A DNA stretch of 64,000 bases, from positions 1 to 64,000 of the forward strand of contig JBBRNH010000001.1 of NCBI GenBank assembly GCA_038230415.1, written 5' to 3'. Below are positions 26,473 to 35,033 of the stretch, piece after piece (the first letter of the stretch is position 1; every line of letters starts with the position of its first letter). Below the pieces are notes generated by a model. The model saw only the letters and a list, made by a program, of their open reading frames with translations. It searched no databases and had not been told where the DNA came from. A program made the position numbers and the translations under genes. The DNA is from JBBRNH01 sp038230415 (GTDB taxonomy: Bacteria; Bacteroidota; Bacteroidia; Cytophagales; Spirosomataceae).

Positions 26473-28437
26473 CTATTGCGCTTCGCCTTTCCAGGTGTTG
26501 TTGCGGGGGTTGGCATCGGGCATTTTCTCGTCGGGGTCAATCACCACCGTTTTCAGGGCCGAGGTTGTTGCGGCTCTGAACGTCCAGGTGCCACCGCGTT
26601 GCCAGGTTTCGACGGGGAGTTTGACGCGGGTTTTCTTGCCGTTGGTTTCGGTGATTTCGATTTCGGCGGGCATCGCCATCTTATCCAAATTTTCGATGGT
26701 GATGAGTGCGCCTTTGGTGGCATCGGCATCCACGTATTTTACGCCCTGCACGGCCTGATCGAGTTTCCAGGTTTCATAAAACCAGCCGCGCCAGAACCAG
26801 CCGAGGTCTTCGCCAGCCGCGTTCTCTATCGAGCGAAAGAAATCCATCGGCGTTGGGTGTTTGAAGGCCCAGCGTTTCACGTATTCGCGGAAAGCATAAT
26901 CGAAACGGTCGGGGCCGAGAACCTGCTCGCGCAGGAGCCGCAAGCCGATACCGGGTTTGTAATACGCCAAAATGCCCAGGGCGCGGGGCGGCTGCACGTC
27001 GGGGATGGTCATAATCGGCTCGGCGGGGCCGTAGAGGGCCGGGGCCAGGTCGTGCATCGTGCCGCGTTCGCGGTTGTATTCGCCGTTGTTGAAGTTGGCC
27101 GTTGACAAAAAGTTGATGAATGTGTTGAAGCCTTCGTCCATCCAGGGAAACTTGCGCTCATTGTTACCCACAATCATCGGGAACCAGTTATGCCCAAACT
27201 CGTGGTCAGTAACGCCCCAAAGTCCGTCTTTTTTAGCCTGTGCGCCACAAAACACAATCCCCGGATATTCCATGCCGCCCACAATACCGGCCACATTGGT
27301 CGCTACCGGATACGAGTACGGATACACATACTTTGAATAAAACTCGATGCAACCCTTCACGTATTCCGTTGAGCGGCCCCAGGCATCGTTACCCGCGCTC
27401 TCAGCCGGATACGCCGACTGCGCGAGGGCCGTTTTGCCATCGGGCAGGTTCATCCGGGCGGCATCCCAGACAAACGCTTTTGACGAGGCAAAGGCCACAT
27501 CGCGGGTGTTGATGCACTTAAACCGCCACGTTTTGGTGCCGGACGTGGTAGGTCGTGAAGCCGGATTATTCACCTCGTCGGCGGTGCGAATCATTACGGT
27601 TTTGTCGCTTTGGCGGGCCTGCACCAGTCGTTTGACCTGTTCGGCGGTCAGCACATCTTGTGGGTTGAGCAACTCGCCCGAACCCACCACGAGGTGATTA
27701 TACGGCACCGTGATGGCGTACTCGATGTCGCCGTATTCCAAATAAAACTCGCCCGCGCCGAGGTACGGCAACACGTTCCAGCCCTGAATATCATCATATA
27801 CGCACATCCGGGGATACCACTGCGCGATTTCGTAGATCACGCCGTCTTTGCGTTTCAGTTGGCCCATCCGGTCAGAGCCGTATTCCGGGACTTTAAACCC
27901 GTAACCGACCCGTATTTTGATGCCTTCGCCGGGAGCCAACGCCTGGGCCAACCGAATCTGCATCCGGGTATCGGTGATGGTGTAGGGCGCGGCAGTGGCT
28001 TTGTTTTTGCCAGCCTCAACAGCTACCGACGTTATGTTTACCCCGCCCTTGAAGTCCACATTACCGAACCGGCCACCATTGACGGGAGTAGTTTTGGTAG
28101 CCCGCGAGGTATCGGCAAATGAATTTTGGTCGAGTTGGAGCCACACGAAATCCAACGATTCGGGCGAGTTGTTTTTGTAGATAATCTCAACGTCGCCGGT
28201 CAGCGTGTTGGCAACATCGTCGAGTGCGACGTTAATTTTGTAATCGGCGCGGTTTTGCCAGTAGCGCGGGCCGGGCGAGCCACTGCCGGTGCGGTAGTCA
28301 TTGCCAGGCTGCATATTAAACAGCGGATGAAACAGTTCGAGCGCGTTGTATTTGCTCGTGGCCGGGGCGGTAGTGGTCTGGGCAAAACTGCTGGCAGTGA
28401 GCAGGATAAGCCCGGCAGACAAAATGCGTTTCAGCAT
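26473..28437 (-). CDS. M1-family metallopeptidase
   Basis: A 654-residue exported zinc aminopeptidase with a signal peptide ending SFAQ. The M1 site HEFGHNW (His412, Glu413, His416) is followed 19 residues later by the zinc ligand Glu435 (WMDEGFN). The exopeptidase loop reads GGMEYPGI rather than GAMEN, which is usual in the Bacteroidota branch. The N-terminal beta domain and a long C-terminal half complete the family layout. It probably trims peptides in the periplasm, next to the zinc metalloprotease gene. The ATG at 28437 is preferred to one 12 codons upstream because it gives a clean signal peptide. Confidence 0.9.
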   Translation of the reverse strand: MLKRILSAGLILLTASSFAQTTTAPATSKYNALELFHPLFNMQPGNDYRTGSGSPGPRYWQNRADYKINVALDDVANTLTGDVEIIYKNNSPESLDFVWLQLDQNSFADTSRATKTTPVNGGRFGNVDFKGGVNITSVAVEAGKNKATAAPYTITDTRMQIRLAQALAPGEGIKIRVGYGFKVPEYGSDRMGQLKRKDGVIYEIAQWYPRMCVYDDIQGWNVLPYLGAGEFYLEYGDIEYAITVPYNHLVVGSGELLNPQDVLTAEQVKRLVQARQSDKTVMIRTADEVNNPASRPTTSGTKTWRFKCINTRDVAFASSKAFVWDAARMNLPDGKTALAQSAYPAESAGNDAWGRSTEYVKGCIEFYSKYVYPYSYPVATNVAGIVGGMEYPGIVFCGAQAKKDGLWGVTDHEFGHNWFPMIVGNNERKFPWMDEGFNTFINFLSTANFNNGEYNRERGTMHDLAPALYGPAEPIMTIPDVQPPRALGILAYYKPGIGLRLLREQVLGPDRFDYAFREYVKRWAFKHPTPMDFFRSIENAAGEDLGWFWRGWFYETWKLDQAVQGVKYVDADATKGALITIENLDKMAMPAEIEITETNGKKTRVKLPVETWQRGGTWTFRAATTSALKTVVIDPDEKMPDANPRNNTWKGEAQ

Positions 28438-28472
28438 GAAAATTGGTTGTTGTTGGGAGAAATAAAGCAACA

Positions 28473-28505
28473 AAAATAGGGCAGATTTGGTGTCTGCCCT
28501 ATTTT
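28473..28505 (-). terminator. Intrinsic terminator of the large beta-helix gene
   Basis: A 13-bp perfect stem (28473-28485 with 28493-28505) with a 7-base loop is followed on the minus strand by a T-run. It lies 38 bases after the stop of the beta-helix gene and just before the M1 peptidase start. A TATTTTTG that could be the peptidase -7 box overlaps its T-tract (28471-28478). Confidence 0.8.
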
Positions 28506-28543
28506 GTGCGGGATGAGTGGTTCATATAACGCGGTGGCCGGTT

Positions 28544-31500
28544 TCAGGGCGTTCCGACAAAGACGACATCCACAAAATAATTGCTGTTCTGAAAACTTTG
28601 ATTCGGAAAACCACCCCCGGTGCCGTATCGGTAAACACCATTGCCGTTGTTGGCCGATCCCGCTACGGCAGTCAAGTTTAGGTTTGTGAGGCCATTGGTT
28701 AGGCTGTTGGCGGCAAATGCGTACCCGCCCGATGGGGCATAGTATGAGGCAACGTAAATCTGCCCCGCACTAACAGATACGGGCGTTGAGAACGGTACCT
28801 CCTGCCAGCCGGGAACCGGATTTGGATCAGTTGGTACAATAGCCGTTGCCAACACCGTGCCGGTGTTTTGCCAAAGATGAACGGAGTAGCCCGCGCTGCT
28901 GGTAATGCCCCGATAAAACCGGATAGCCACAATCTTACCGGCAATACTGCTCCTGAATTTTACGCCTAATTCAACCGCGTCTGCATCAGACGCTACCGGA
29001 TTAGCCGGTATGGTGTTGCCAAAAATGGTGGCCGTAATGGCCGCTGGCGGGGTCGTCGTGGCCGATTCCGGGTCGGAGACCGTGACCGGAAACCCCAGCG
29101 ATAACGCGGCTGGCGGGCTACTGAATACCAAGGCCGACTGATTGCGGTATTGCACGTGTCTGGCCGTAGCGGTGCCAACTGTAATGCTGTGGGGCTGGTC
29201 AATAATCACCGAGTCGGCGGGGGTGGGCAGGCGGTTCAGGTTCCAGGTGGTCGGGTCGTTCCAGAGGCCGTTTTTCACCGAGATCAGCTTGGGCAGCACA
29301 CCGCTAACGGTCAGGTTTACCGAATAAACGGCCTTCATAAAGCCTGCCGTTACGGTGAGACTGGCAGCATATACCCCGGCGGGCAGTACCGGATTCACCC
29401 GCAGCTTCACCAACTGCGTGTCGTTTTCGGTGGCAATGGTTCCGGTGGCGTTCTGAACCGGGGTAAGCCAGGTTACGCCCTCGGCGAGTTTCACGTTAAT
29501 CGGTACGCGGCCCGCGTTCCAGATGCTGAATACCGTATCGAAGGCCGCAGCACCGGCCTGGGCGGTTAGCTCAAAAACGTGGTAGGGGGCTTCGATGTGC
29601 GTATCAAGGTCAGCGTCGGCATTGGCGTAGGTAGTGGCATAACCCGCCCAGGTATTTTGGCGCAAGACCGACGACGGATTCGCACCGAGGGCAACGCTGG
29701 TTAAACTGACCGTCCCCGCCGAGAACGTATTTTTCCTGAAAACCTGATTAGACACGAGATCACCGCCCGGCTCAACCCCGATTGGCGCGTCGGTGGCGGT
29801 GTTGCGCTCATAAATTCCCATTTCGATGCTCGGCACAACAACGCCTGCCGTGCCGTAGCCGACAACACCCGCCAAAACACCCTGAAATTGATTGCCACGC
29901 ACCACATTCCCCACAAATGGGGTCTCGTTGGGAGCCACCGTTGGCTCAAACCAGCCGGATATAGACGAATAACCGTACCGATTGTTCTGAATCGTATTGC
30001 CAACGCAGAGATTGAAGAAGTTGGGCTGCATCACGTAACCCGAACCTAATTGATTATACAGGGTCCAGTTTGGGAAAAACGCCCGCGTCTCGTGGGCCGT
30101 ATTACCAGCTACAATCAGGTTGGTGGTGCCACCAAAGGGTTCGATAGCTGCCGAGGCAATATGGTCGGCGTTGGTGGCAGCCCGCGCTTTGGCATCCAAG
30201 TAGTTTTTATAGATGATAAAGTGATCATTGAATTTGCCCATATCGATCTGACTCGTGGCATCGGGCAGTACCGTCCAGGGTTTATCAACGGTAATTGTGT
30301 TGGTGGCCGCACTTAAAGCCGCAACGGTACGAATCTGTCCGTAGCCGGTGCCTTTGGTGATAACGGCAACCCGGCCCGGTTCTGTGGCAATGGTGGTCGA
30401 AAACGTGGCCGTGCTGCTACCCGAAGACACGGGACTACCCCTGAAATCAACGTTGCCACCTTCCCACAAAATCTGTTCACCGGCGTTCTGATTCCACCAC
30501 GCGGGCCTCACGGTGAGGTCGGTAGTGGTGTTGTTGCCGATGTAATAATTCTGGTTTATGTTCCAGGTATCGGCAATGGCAATAAACCGGCCCTCGCCCC
30601 AACCGTCTCCCGAATTGGGATTGCTGTTATCAAAATCCTGGCAGGTAGAGTTGGTGATAGACACGCCCGTTGACCCCCAGAAGAAGATAGCCGCCTGAAT
30701 GTCGTTGGTCAGGTAAAAGTTAGTGCTGTCTATATAAATCTCGCGGGCCGTTCCGCCGAAGTCACTTTTCCCGATCAGGTCGCAGTTTTTAAGCGTGACC
30801 CGGTTGCTCAAATGAAAATCGAGCGGAGCAAAATCCTGCGCCAGCACTCTGACATTCAGCATCTTAAGATTATAACAGCCCCGCAAATACAGCACCGTGC
30901 TGATGTAGCCTTTCATGGTACGGTTGGCATCGAAGGTCAAATCCTGAATGGTAAAATTGGCCGAGCCGTTGGTTAGCATCATGCCATACGAATTTGCCGA
31001 GTAGTAGTTGCTGCACCGGAGTGTGGTGAGGGTTTTGCCCGCGCCTTTGAGCCGAACGCTGTCGCGTGGGCTCAGCGATGTTTTGAGGATAAACGTCCCC
31101 GCCGGAATATAAACCGTTCGGGAATTGGGTGACTGAGAGGCCGCGTAGATAGCAGCCTGTACCGCCGGGCCATCGTCGAGGGTATCGTTGGCAACGGCTC
31201 CGTAGTCCAGCACGTTCAGCACGGCGGCATCGCTAAACGTAGCTTCGTTCACCACGGTCATCGGCACGGGATCGCTCCAGCCATAGTCTCCGCCGTGTCC
31301 GTTATGCACCCAAACGCTGTAATTGCCGTTGGGCAGTGCGGTTGGCACCGCGAACGACACCCGGTACGGATTCACCGCCGAGACCGTTGCCCACTGCCCG
31401 GCTCCGCCCGCCGTTGGCTCGATGTACACCCATGATTCGGCAGTGCCATTGTTGCGGGCGAGGTTGCGGCCATGTACCGAAATCGTTTGCCCCCGGTTAG

Positions 31501-31981
31501 CATCTTTTGGCCCCACCCACCACGCATCGGCCCGGTTGATGGCAACGGGTCGGCTGAATCCGGTTTGGTTTTTGGCCCACAGAAAATAAAACGACCAGGC
31601 GGGCAAGGTTGCCGGTAGCGTAACGGCGGCTCTCTGCCCGCTGAGCCGCAGAATCTGTGCTTCCCGCAGTTGCCCATCGCGGCCCTGTGCCACAAACCGC
31701 GTGTCTTTACCGGCACTGACACCCGTGAACGAAGTCAGATTTTCGCCCGTCAGCACGATAGATTCATCAGGGCCAGCCGTCCGGGTCCATTCGGCAATTT
31801 GTGGGCTGTTGGCAGACGGGTCAGCCGCAAACGAAACTGAGAATGAATCGAATCCGGCGGGCAGGGCCGTTACCGATGCGGGTGTTGCCGGGCGTTTCCA
31901 GGCGGGCAGGCTCGGCAACTGAGCGTGGGCCAGTCCCGTACAGAACCCCAGGCCCATCAATAACCAAAGACACTTTTTCAT
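28544..31981 (-). CDS. Large secreted pectate-lyase-3 beta-helix protein with DUF4082
   Basis: A 1145-residue secreted protein (signal peptide ending LAHAQ). Residues about 30-250 are Ig/IPT-like; about 255-780 form a right-handed beta-helix starting with the pectate-lyase-3 signature (DYGAVANDTLDDGPAVQAA) and YIPAG; about 795-900 resembles a BACON-type Ig domain; then a GLWNDPTTW module; and about 985-1140 is a DUF4082 domain. No T9SS sorting tail is obvious. Such proteins bind or cleave polysaccharides; the active site cannot be named. Its ATG overlaps the hisF stop (ATGA), so it could be co-translated, but an unlinked function is likely. An intrinsic terminator follows. Confidence 0.82.
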   Translation of the reverse strand: MKKCLWLLMGLGFCTGLAHAQLPSLPAWKRPATPASVTALPAGFDSFSVSFAADPSANSPQIAEWTRTAGPDESIVLTGENLTSFTGVSAGKDTRFVAQGRDGQLREAQILRLSGQRAAVTLPATLPAWSFYFLWAKNQTGFSRPVAINRADAWWVGPKDANRGQTISVHGRNLARNNGTAESWVYIEPTAGGAGQWATVSAVNPYRVSFAVPTALPNGNYSVWVHNGHGGDYGWSDPVPMTVVNEATFSDAAVLNVLDYGAVANDTLDDGPAVQAAIYAASQSPNSRTVYIPAGTFILKTSLSPRDSVRLKGAGKTLTTLRCSNYYSANSYGMMLTNGSANFTIQDLTFDANRTMKGYISTVLYLRGCYNLKMLNVRVLAQDFAPLDFHLSNRVTLKNCDLIGKSDFGGTAREIYIDSTNFYLTNDIQAAIFFWGSTGVSITNSTCQDFDNSNPNSGDGWGEGRFIAIADTWNINQNYYIGNNTTTDLTVRPAWWNQNAGEQILWEGGNVDFRGSPVSSGSSTATFSTTIATEPGRVAVITKGTGYGQIRTVAALSAATNTITVDKPWTVLPDATSQIDMGKFNDHFIIYKNYLDAKARAATNADHIASAAIEPFGGTTNLIVAGNTAHETRAFFPNWTLYNQLGSGYVMQPNFFNLCVGNTIQNNRYGYSSISGWFEPTVAPNETPFVGNVVRGNQFQGVLAGVVGYGTAGVVVPSIEMGIYERNTATDAPIGVEPGGDLVSNQVFRKNTFSAGTVSLTSVALGANPSSVLRQNTWAGYATTYANADADLDTHIEAPYHVFELTAQAGAAAFDTVFSIWNAGRVPINVKLAEGVTWLTPVQNATGTIATENDTQLVKLRVNPVLPAGVYAASLTVTAGFMKAVYSVNLTVSGVLPKLISVKNGLWNDPTTWNLNRLPTPADSVIIDQPHSITVGTATARHVQYRNQSALVFSSPPAALSLGFPVTVSDPESATTTPPAAITATIFGNTIPANPVASDADAVELGVKFRSSIAGKIVAIRFYRGITSSAGYSVHLWQNTGTVLATAIVPTDPNPVPGWQEVPFSTPVSVSAGQIYVASYYAPSGGYAFAANSLTNGLTNLNLTAVAGSANNGNGVYRYGTGGGFPNQSFQNSNYFVDVVFVGTP

Positions 31982-32772
31982 ATCCTTAAACAGTTTAGAT
32001 GGTCTGTCCAATCGGTCAATCGCATTGGGATTCCCTGCCCGGCTAAGTAGCGTTTCAGGGCCGGAATCCCGATTTCGTGAAAGTGAAAAATACTGGCGGC
32101 CAGCCCGGCATCGGCTTTCCCGGTGGTAAAAACCTCGGCAAAGTGCATCATCGTACCCGCCCCGCCCGACGCAATGACCGGGATATTGGCCGCGCCCGAA
32201 ATCTGCGCGGTGAGGTCAAGGGCGAACCCCGCTTTCGTACCATCGGTGTCCATCGAGGTCAGCAGAATTTCGCCCGCGCCCCGGTTTTCTACCTCTTTTG
32301 CCCAGTTAATCGTGTGGAGTTCGGTTGGTTTGCGCCCGCCGTGCGTATGCACGTAGCCCATTCCGTCACTGAGATTTCGGGTATCAATGGCTACGATAAC
32401 ACACTGAGAACCAAACTCCAACGCGAGTTGGTCAATCAAAGCGGGATTACGAACCGCCGACGAGTTAATGGAAATTTTATCGGCTCCGGCATTCAGCAAC
32501 GCCGACACATCGGCCACCGACGAGATTCCGCCACCGACTGTAAACGGAATGTTGACCACGCGGGCCACCCGTCTAACTAAGTCAAGAAGGGTTTTGCGTT
32601 TGTCAACGGTTGCCGTGATGTCTAAGAAAACCAGCTCATCGGCCCCCTGCGCGGCATATTCGGCACCGAGTTCAACGGGGTCGCCGGCATCGCGCAGGTT
32701 CACGAAGTTGGTGCCTTTCACGGTGCGCCCGTCTTTGATGTCGAGGCAGGGGATGATTCGTTTCGTGAGCAT
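31978..32772 (-). CDS. hisF: Imidazole glycerol phosphate synthase, cyclase subunit
   Basis: HisF pairs with HisH to make imidazole glycerol phosphate and AICAR in histidine synthesis. The TIM-barrel has both catalytic aspartates: IIPCLDIKDG near residue 11 and AIDTRN near 130. Phosphate-binding glycines are seen in VGGGI and ASGGAG. The chain has 264 residues, about 12 more than usual, with a short tail after the normal end at IPMRL. It follows hisA by 62 bases that contain a repeat half-site, and its TGA overlaps the start of the next gene. Confidence 0.94.
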   Translation of the reverse strand: MLTKRIIPCLDIKDGRTVKGTNFVNLRDAGDPVELGAEYAAQGADELVFLDITATVDKRKTLLDLVRRVARVVNIPFTVGGGISSVADVSALLNAGADKISINSSAVRNPALIDQLALEFGSQCVIVAIDTRNLSDGMGYVHTHGGRKPTELHTINWAKEVENRGAGEILLTSMDTDGTKAGFALDLTAQISGAANIPVIASGGAGTMMHFAEVFTTGKADAGLAASIFHFHEIGIPALKRYLAGQGIPMRLTDWTDHLNCLRI

Positions 32773-32780
32773 TTTTTCTA

Positions 32781-32817
32781 AACGCAGAGATGCAGAGGTC
32801 TCGCAGAGTACACAAAG
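32781..32817. repeat. Half-site of the AACGCAGAGA repeat
   Basis: The hisA-hisF spacer starts with AACGCAGAGA and goes on with GCAGAG and CACAAAG, matching one arm of the 32-bp inverted repeat at 61738-61834 with several mismatches. It appears to be a degraded single copy of that family. Confidence 0.5.
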
Positions 32818-32834
32818 TTTTCAGTACGAATGGC

Positions 32835-33557
32835 CTAATGAGTTGAAAACGCGGTTAACTCGGCCAGTGTTACCCGGCCTTCGTAGATCGCTTTGCCGAC
32901 GATCACCCCGAAGAGGTTCATCTCGGCCAATGTCTCGATGTCGGCCATGCCACTCACTCCGCCACTGGCAATAATCTGGAGATCAGCAGAACGTTCCTGC
33001 AAATTTCGGTATAAATCGAACGACGGGCCTTGCAGCAGCCCGTCTTTGGCAACGTCGGTACTAATCACGTACCGAACGCCTTTTTCAAGCCATTGTTCCA
33101 CAAAATCATAGACCCAGATGCCCGAATCTTCGGCCCAGCCACCAACGGCGATTTTCTCGTTGCGGGCATCGGCTCCGAGAATAATGGCTTCGGGGCCGTA
33201 TTGAGCCAGCCAGCGTTCCATCAGGTCGGGGTTTTTCACGGCCACGCTGCCGCCTGTTATCTGCTTCGCCCCCGATTCAAAGGCAATTTTCAGGTCATCG
33301 TCCGACTGAATTCCCCCCCCAAAATCAACGTATAGTTTGGTTTTGGCGGTGATTTTTTCCAGAACGCGGTAATTAATCACCCGCTTTTCGCGTGCGCCGT
33401 CGAGATCAACGAGGTGCAACCGGGTCAGGCCCGCGTCTTCAAACTGCATCGCCACATCGAGCGGATGGGCGTTGTATTCTTTTTTCCGGGCATAATCGCC
33501 CTGCGTGAGCCGAACGGCCTTGCCGTCTATGAGGTCAATGGCGGGAATGATGTGCAT
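32835..33557 (-). CDS. hisA: ProFAR isomerase HisA
   Basis: HisA is the TIM-barrel isomerase before HisF/HisH in histidine synthesis. From the ATG at 33557 it has 240 residues, the usual length, with the catalytic aspartates in IIPAIDLIDG (Asp8) and STDVAKDG. The start codon shares its A/T with the upstream four-helix-bundle gene's stop (TAATG), so translation is coupled to that gene. An in-frame start seven codons upstream is rejected because it is not in the family. Confidence 0.94.
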   Translation of the reverse strand: MHIIPAIDLIDGKAVRLTQGDYARKKEYNAHPLDVAMQFEDAGLTRLHLVDLDGAREKRVINYRVLEKITAKTKLYVDFGGGIQSDDDLKIAFESGAKQITGGSVAVKNPDLMERWLAQYGPEAIILGADARNEKIAVGGWAEDSGIWVYDFVEQWLEKGVRYVISTDVAKDGLLQGPSFDLYRNLQERSADLQIIASGGVSGMADIETLAEMNLFGVIVGKAIYEGRVTLAELTAFSTH

Positions 33558-34015
33558 TACCTTGGGAAAAAAGACCAAAAAGACACGAGAAGAAAGACAG
33601 CAAATCCAATGACAAATCGTCGAAACATGGGAATCGGTATAATAAATGAGTTCAAAAACCCTTTTGACAACTTACGATGTAAGCCATAAATAATGCGCTG
33701 AATTTCTCTTACTTTTTGACCAATTTCTTCAAGGTCTTCTTTTGTTGCGAAAGCCAGGTCGAATGACAATATAAGCTGGGTTTCTACTTCGTATGCAGAA
33801 GACAGGCTGATTGATAGAAAACGAGCAAAATCTTTATCAGATCGTCCAGACCCTTCAGCAATATTTGAGGGAATAGAAATAGCAGCACGCCGGATTTGGG
33901 AAATTAATCCAAACCGTTCATCGTCAGGAAATTTAGCAGTAAGCACATATATATCCTTCACCAAACTCCGTGACAATTGCCAGGCTTTAATTTCCCTAAA
34001 GTTGTGTCCGTCCAT
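33557..34015 (-). CDS. Four-helix-bundle (23S rRNA IVP-like) protein in the his operon
   Basis: A 152-residue protein of the TIGR02436/S23 four-helix-bundle family. The signature is clear: FREIKAWQLSRSLVKDIY near residue 6, FPDDERFGLISQIRRAA near 29, SIPSNIAEGSGR near 47, then a LSSAYEVETQL helix. Members were first found in intervening sequences of 23S rRNA genes; their molecular role is unresolved. Usual length is about 120; here a hydrophobic extension of about 30 residues runs through a purine-rich repeat into the hisA start (TAATG overlap). It lies between hisH and hisA, an unusual position that suggests insertion into the operon. Confidence 0.88.
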   Translation of the reverse strand: MDGHNFREIKAWQLSRSLVKDIYVLTAKFPDDERFGLISQIRRAAISIPSNIAEGSGRSDKDFARFLSISLSSAYEVETQLILSFDLAFATKEDLEEIGQKVREIQRIIYGLHRKLSKGFLNSFIIPIPMFRRFVIGFAVFLLVSFWSFFPR

Positions 34016-34064
34016 CTTTTTCTTTGATGATGCAAGACTAAAAGGATGTAAGAAGAAAGACAGC
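33574..34064. repeat. Direct repeats flanking the four-helix-bundle gene
   Basis: Copy A (33574-33601) and copy B (34037-34064) are 28 bases each, identical at 22 positions with all six differences transitions, both containing AGAAGAAAGACAGC. They lie at the 3' end and just before the 5' end of the four-helix-bundle gene. Confidence 0.65.
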
Positions 34065-34119
34065 TCTGGGTGTAAAACCTTCTTCCTACGTCTTTTTAAT
34101 CTTTAATCTTGCGTCTATT

Positions 34120-34189
34120 AGTCTTTCTTCTTATGTCCTTTCAGTTCAATCTCGCATCTTTTCAGTCTTTCTTCTTGTGTCCTTTCAGT
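34120..34189. repeat. Inverted further copies of the AGAAGAAAGAC repeat
   Basis: Two 26-base copies with one mismatch (34120-34145, 34164-34189) lie in the hisH to four-helix-bundle spacer, on the opposite strand from copies A and B (read as AAGAAGAAAGACT on the minus strand). A third partial copy runs to 34200. The 183-base spacer is otherwise pyrimidine-rich on this strand and has no gene. Confidence 0.7.
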
Positions 34190-34198
34190 CTTTCTTCC

Positions 34199-34798
34199 TC
34201 AAAGAGAAAGAAAATTCTCCAGGATCTTCGCCCCCACGTTCCCGCTGATTTCGGTGTGAAACTGGGCCGCGTAAAAATTGTCGCGCTGCAACATCGCGCT
34301 GAATGGCCGACCGTATTCGCAGACCGCCGTTGTATAGTGGCAAACATCAGCCGCGTAGCTATGCACAAAATAAACGTAAGCATTGTCGGGCAGACCAATC
34401 GTTAGCGGGCCGCGCAATGCCGAGAGGTTGTTCCAGCCCGTGTGTGGCACCTTACCCGCCGAGGCTGATGTCCGGCGGTCCGGGAAACGCCGGATGTCCA
34501 CATCAAAAACGCCCATGCAGGTTGTGTCGTTCTCTTCGGAGTGGCGGCACAGCAACTGCATCCCGACGCAGGTTCCCAGAACGGGCTGTTTCAGGGATGG
34601 AATCAGCCGGTCTAAACCACGTTGCCTCAGGTAGTTCATGGCCGTACTGGCCTCGCCCACGCCGGGGAAAATCACCTTATCTGCCGACCGAATTTCGTCG
34701 GCATCATCGGTGAGTAGGTAGCTGGCCCCCAACCGATCCAGGGCGTACATAACCGATTGCACGTTCCCGGCGTTATACTTGATTATGACCGTTTTCAT
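34199..34798 (-). CDS. hisH: Imidazole glycerol phosphate synthase, glutaminase subunit
   Basis: HisH frees ammonia from glutamine for HisF. It has 199 residues, with the class I glutamine amidotransferase nucleophile Cys77 in GTCVGMQ and the catalytic histidine and glutamate in FHTEISG near the C-terminus (usually FHPEKS). The start reads MKTVIIKYNAGN, as in the family. It is the first his gene on this strand here. The divergent small membrane gene begins only nine bases away, so its promoter must lie inside that gene. Confidence 0.93.
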   Translation of the reverse strand: MKTVIIKYNAGNVQSVMYALDRLGASYLLTDDADEIRSADKVIFPGVGEASTAMNYLRQRGLDRLIPSLKQPVLGTCVGMQLLCRHSEENDTTCMGVFDVDIRRFPDRRTSASAGKVPHTGWNNLSALRGPLTIGLPDNAYVYFVHSYAADVCHYTTAVCEYGRPFSAMLQRDNFYAAQFHTEISGNVGAKILENFLSL

Positions 34799-34807
34799 CT
34801 TGTATTT

Positions 34808-35005
34808 ATGAAAAATTTAGCCCGTCTTGGCGTTGCCTTCTACCTGTTGGTTGTGTTTTTCGTGGTCTTTCACAACGTCCGGTACGATGCTTCGCGGTTG
34901 CTCGAAGGCCGCTATTTAGTGCCGTTGCTGATGGGCGTTTTGGGAGCCGTTGCGCTGTTGTATGTCATCAAGGAAGCGACGGACGATGAAGTAAAAGAAA
35001 AATAA
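34808..35005 (+). CDS. Small two-helix membrane protein
   Basis: A 65-residue protein with two hydrophobic segments (residues about 6-23 and 36-54) and a charged C-terminus. It matches no family I recognise. The clear membrane pattern and an ATG nine bases from the divergent hisH start argue for a real gene, although the short length leaves doubt. It converges on the aminotransferase gene, with 28 bases between stops. An upstream in-frame ATG at 34757 would overlap hisH and is not used. Confidence 0.6.
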   Translation: MKNLARLGVAFYLLVVFFVVFHNVRYDASRLLEGRYLVPLLMGVLGAVALLYVIKEATDDEVKEK

Positions 35006-35033
35006 GTCGTACGCAGAGACCGTCTGCTACCCG

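Noticed and set aside
34020..34198. Pyrimidine-rich spacer as a small RNA gene or ORF
   Set aside because: Explained by repeated AGAAGAAAGAC units; no promoter plus terminator pair was found.
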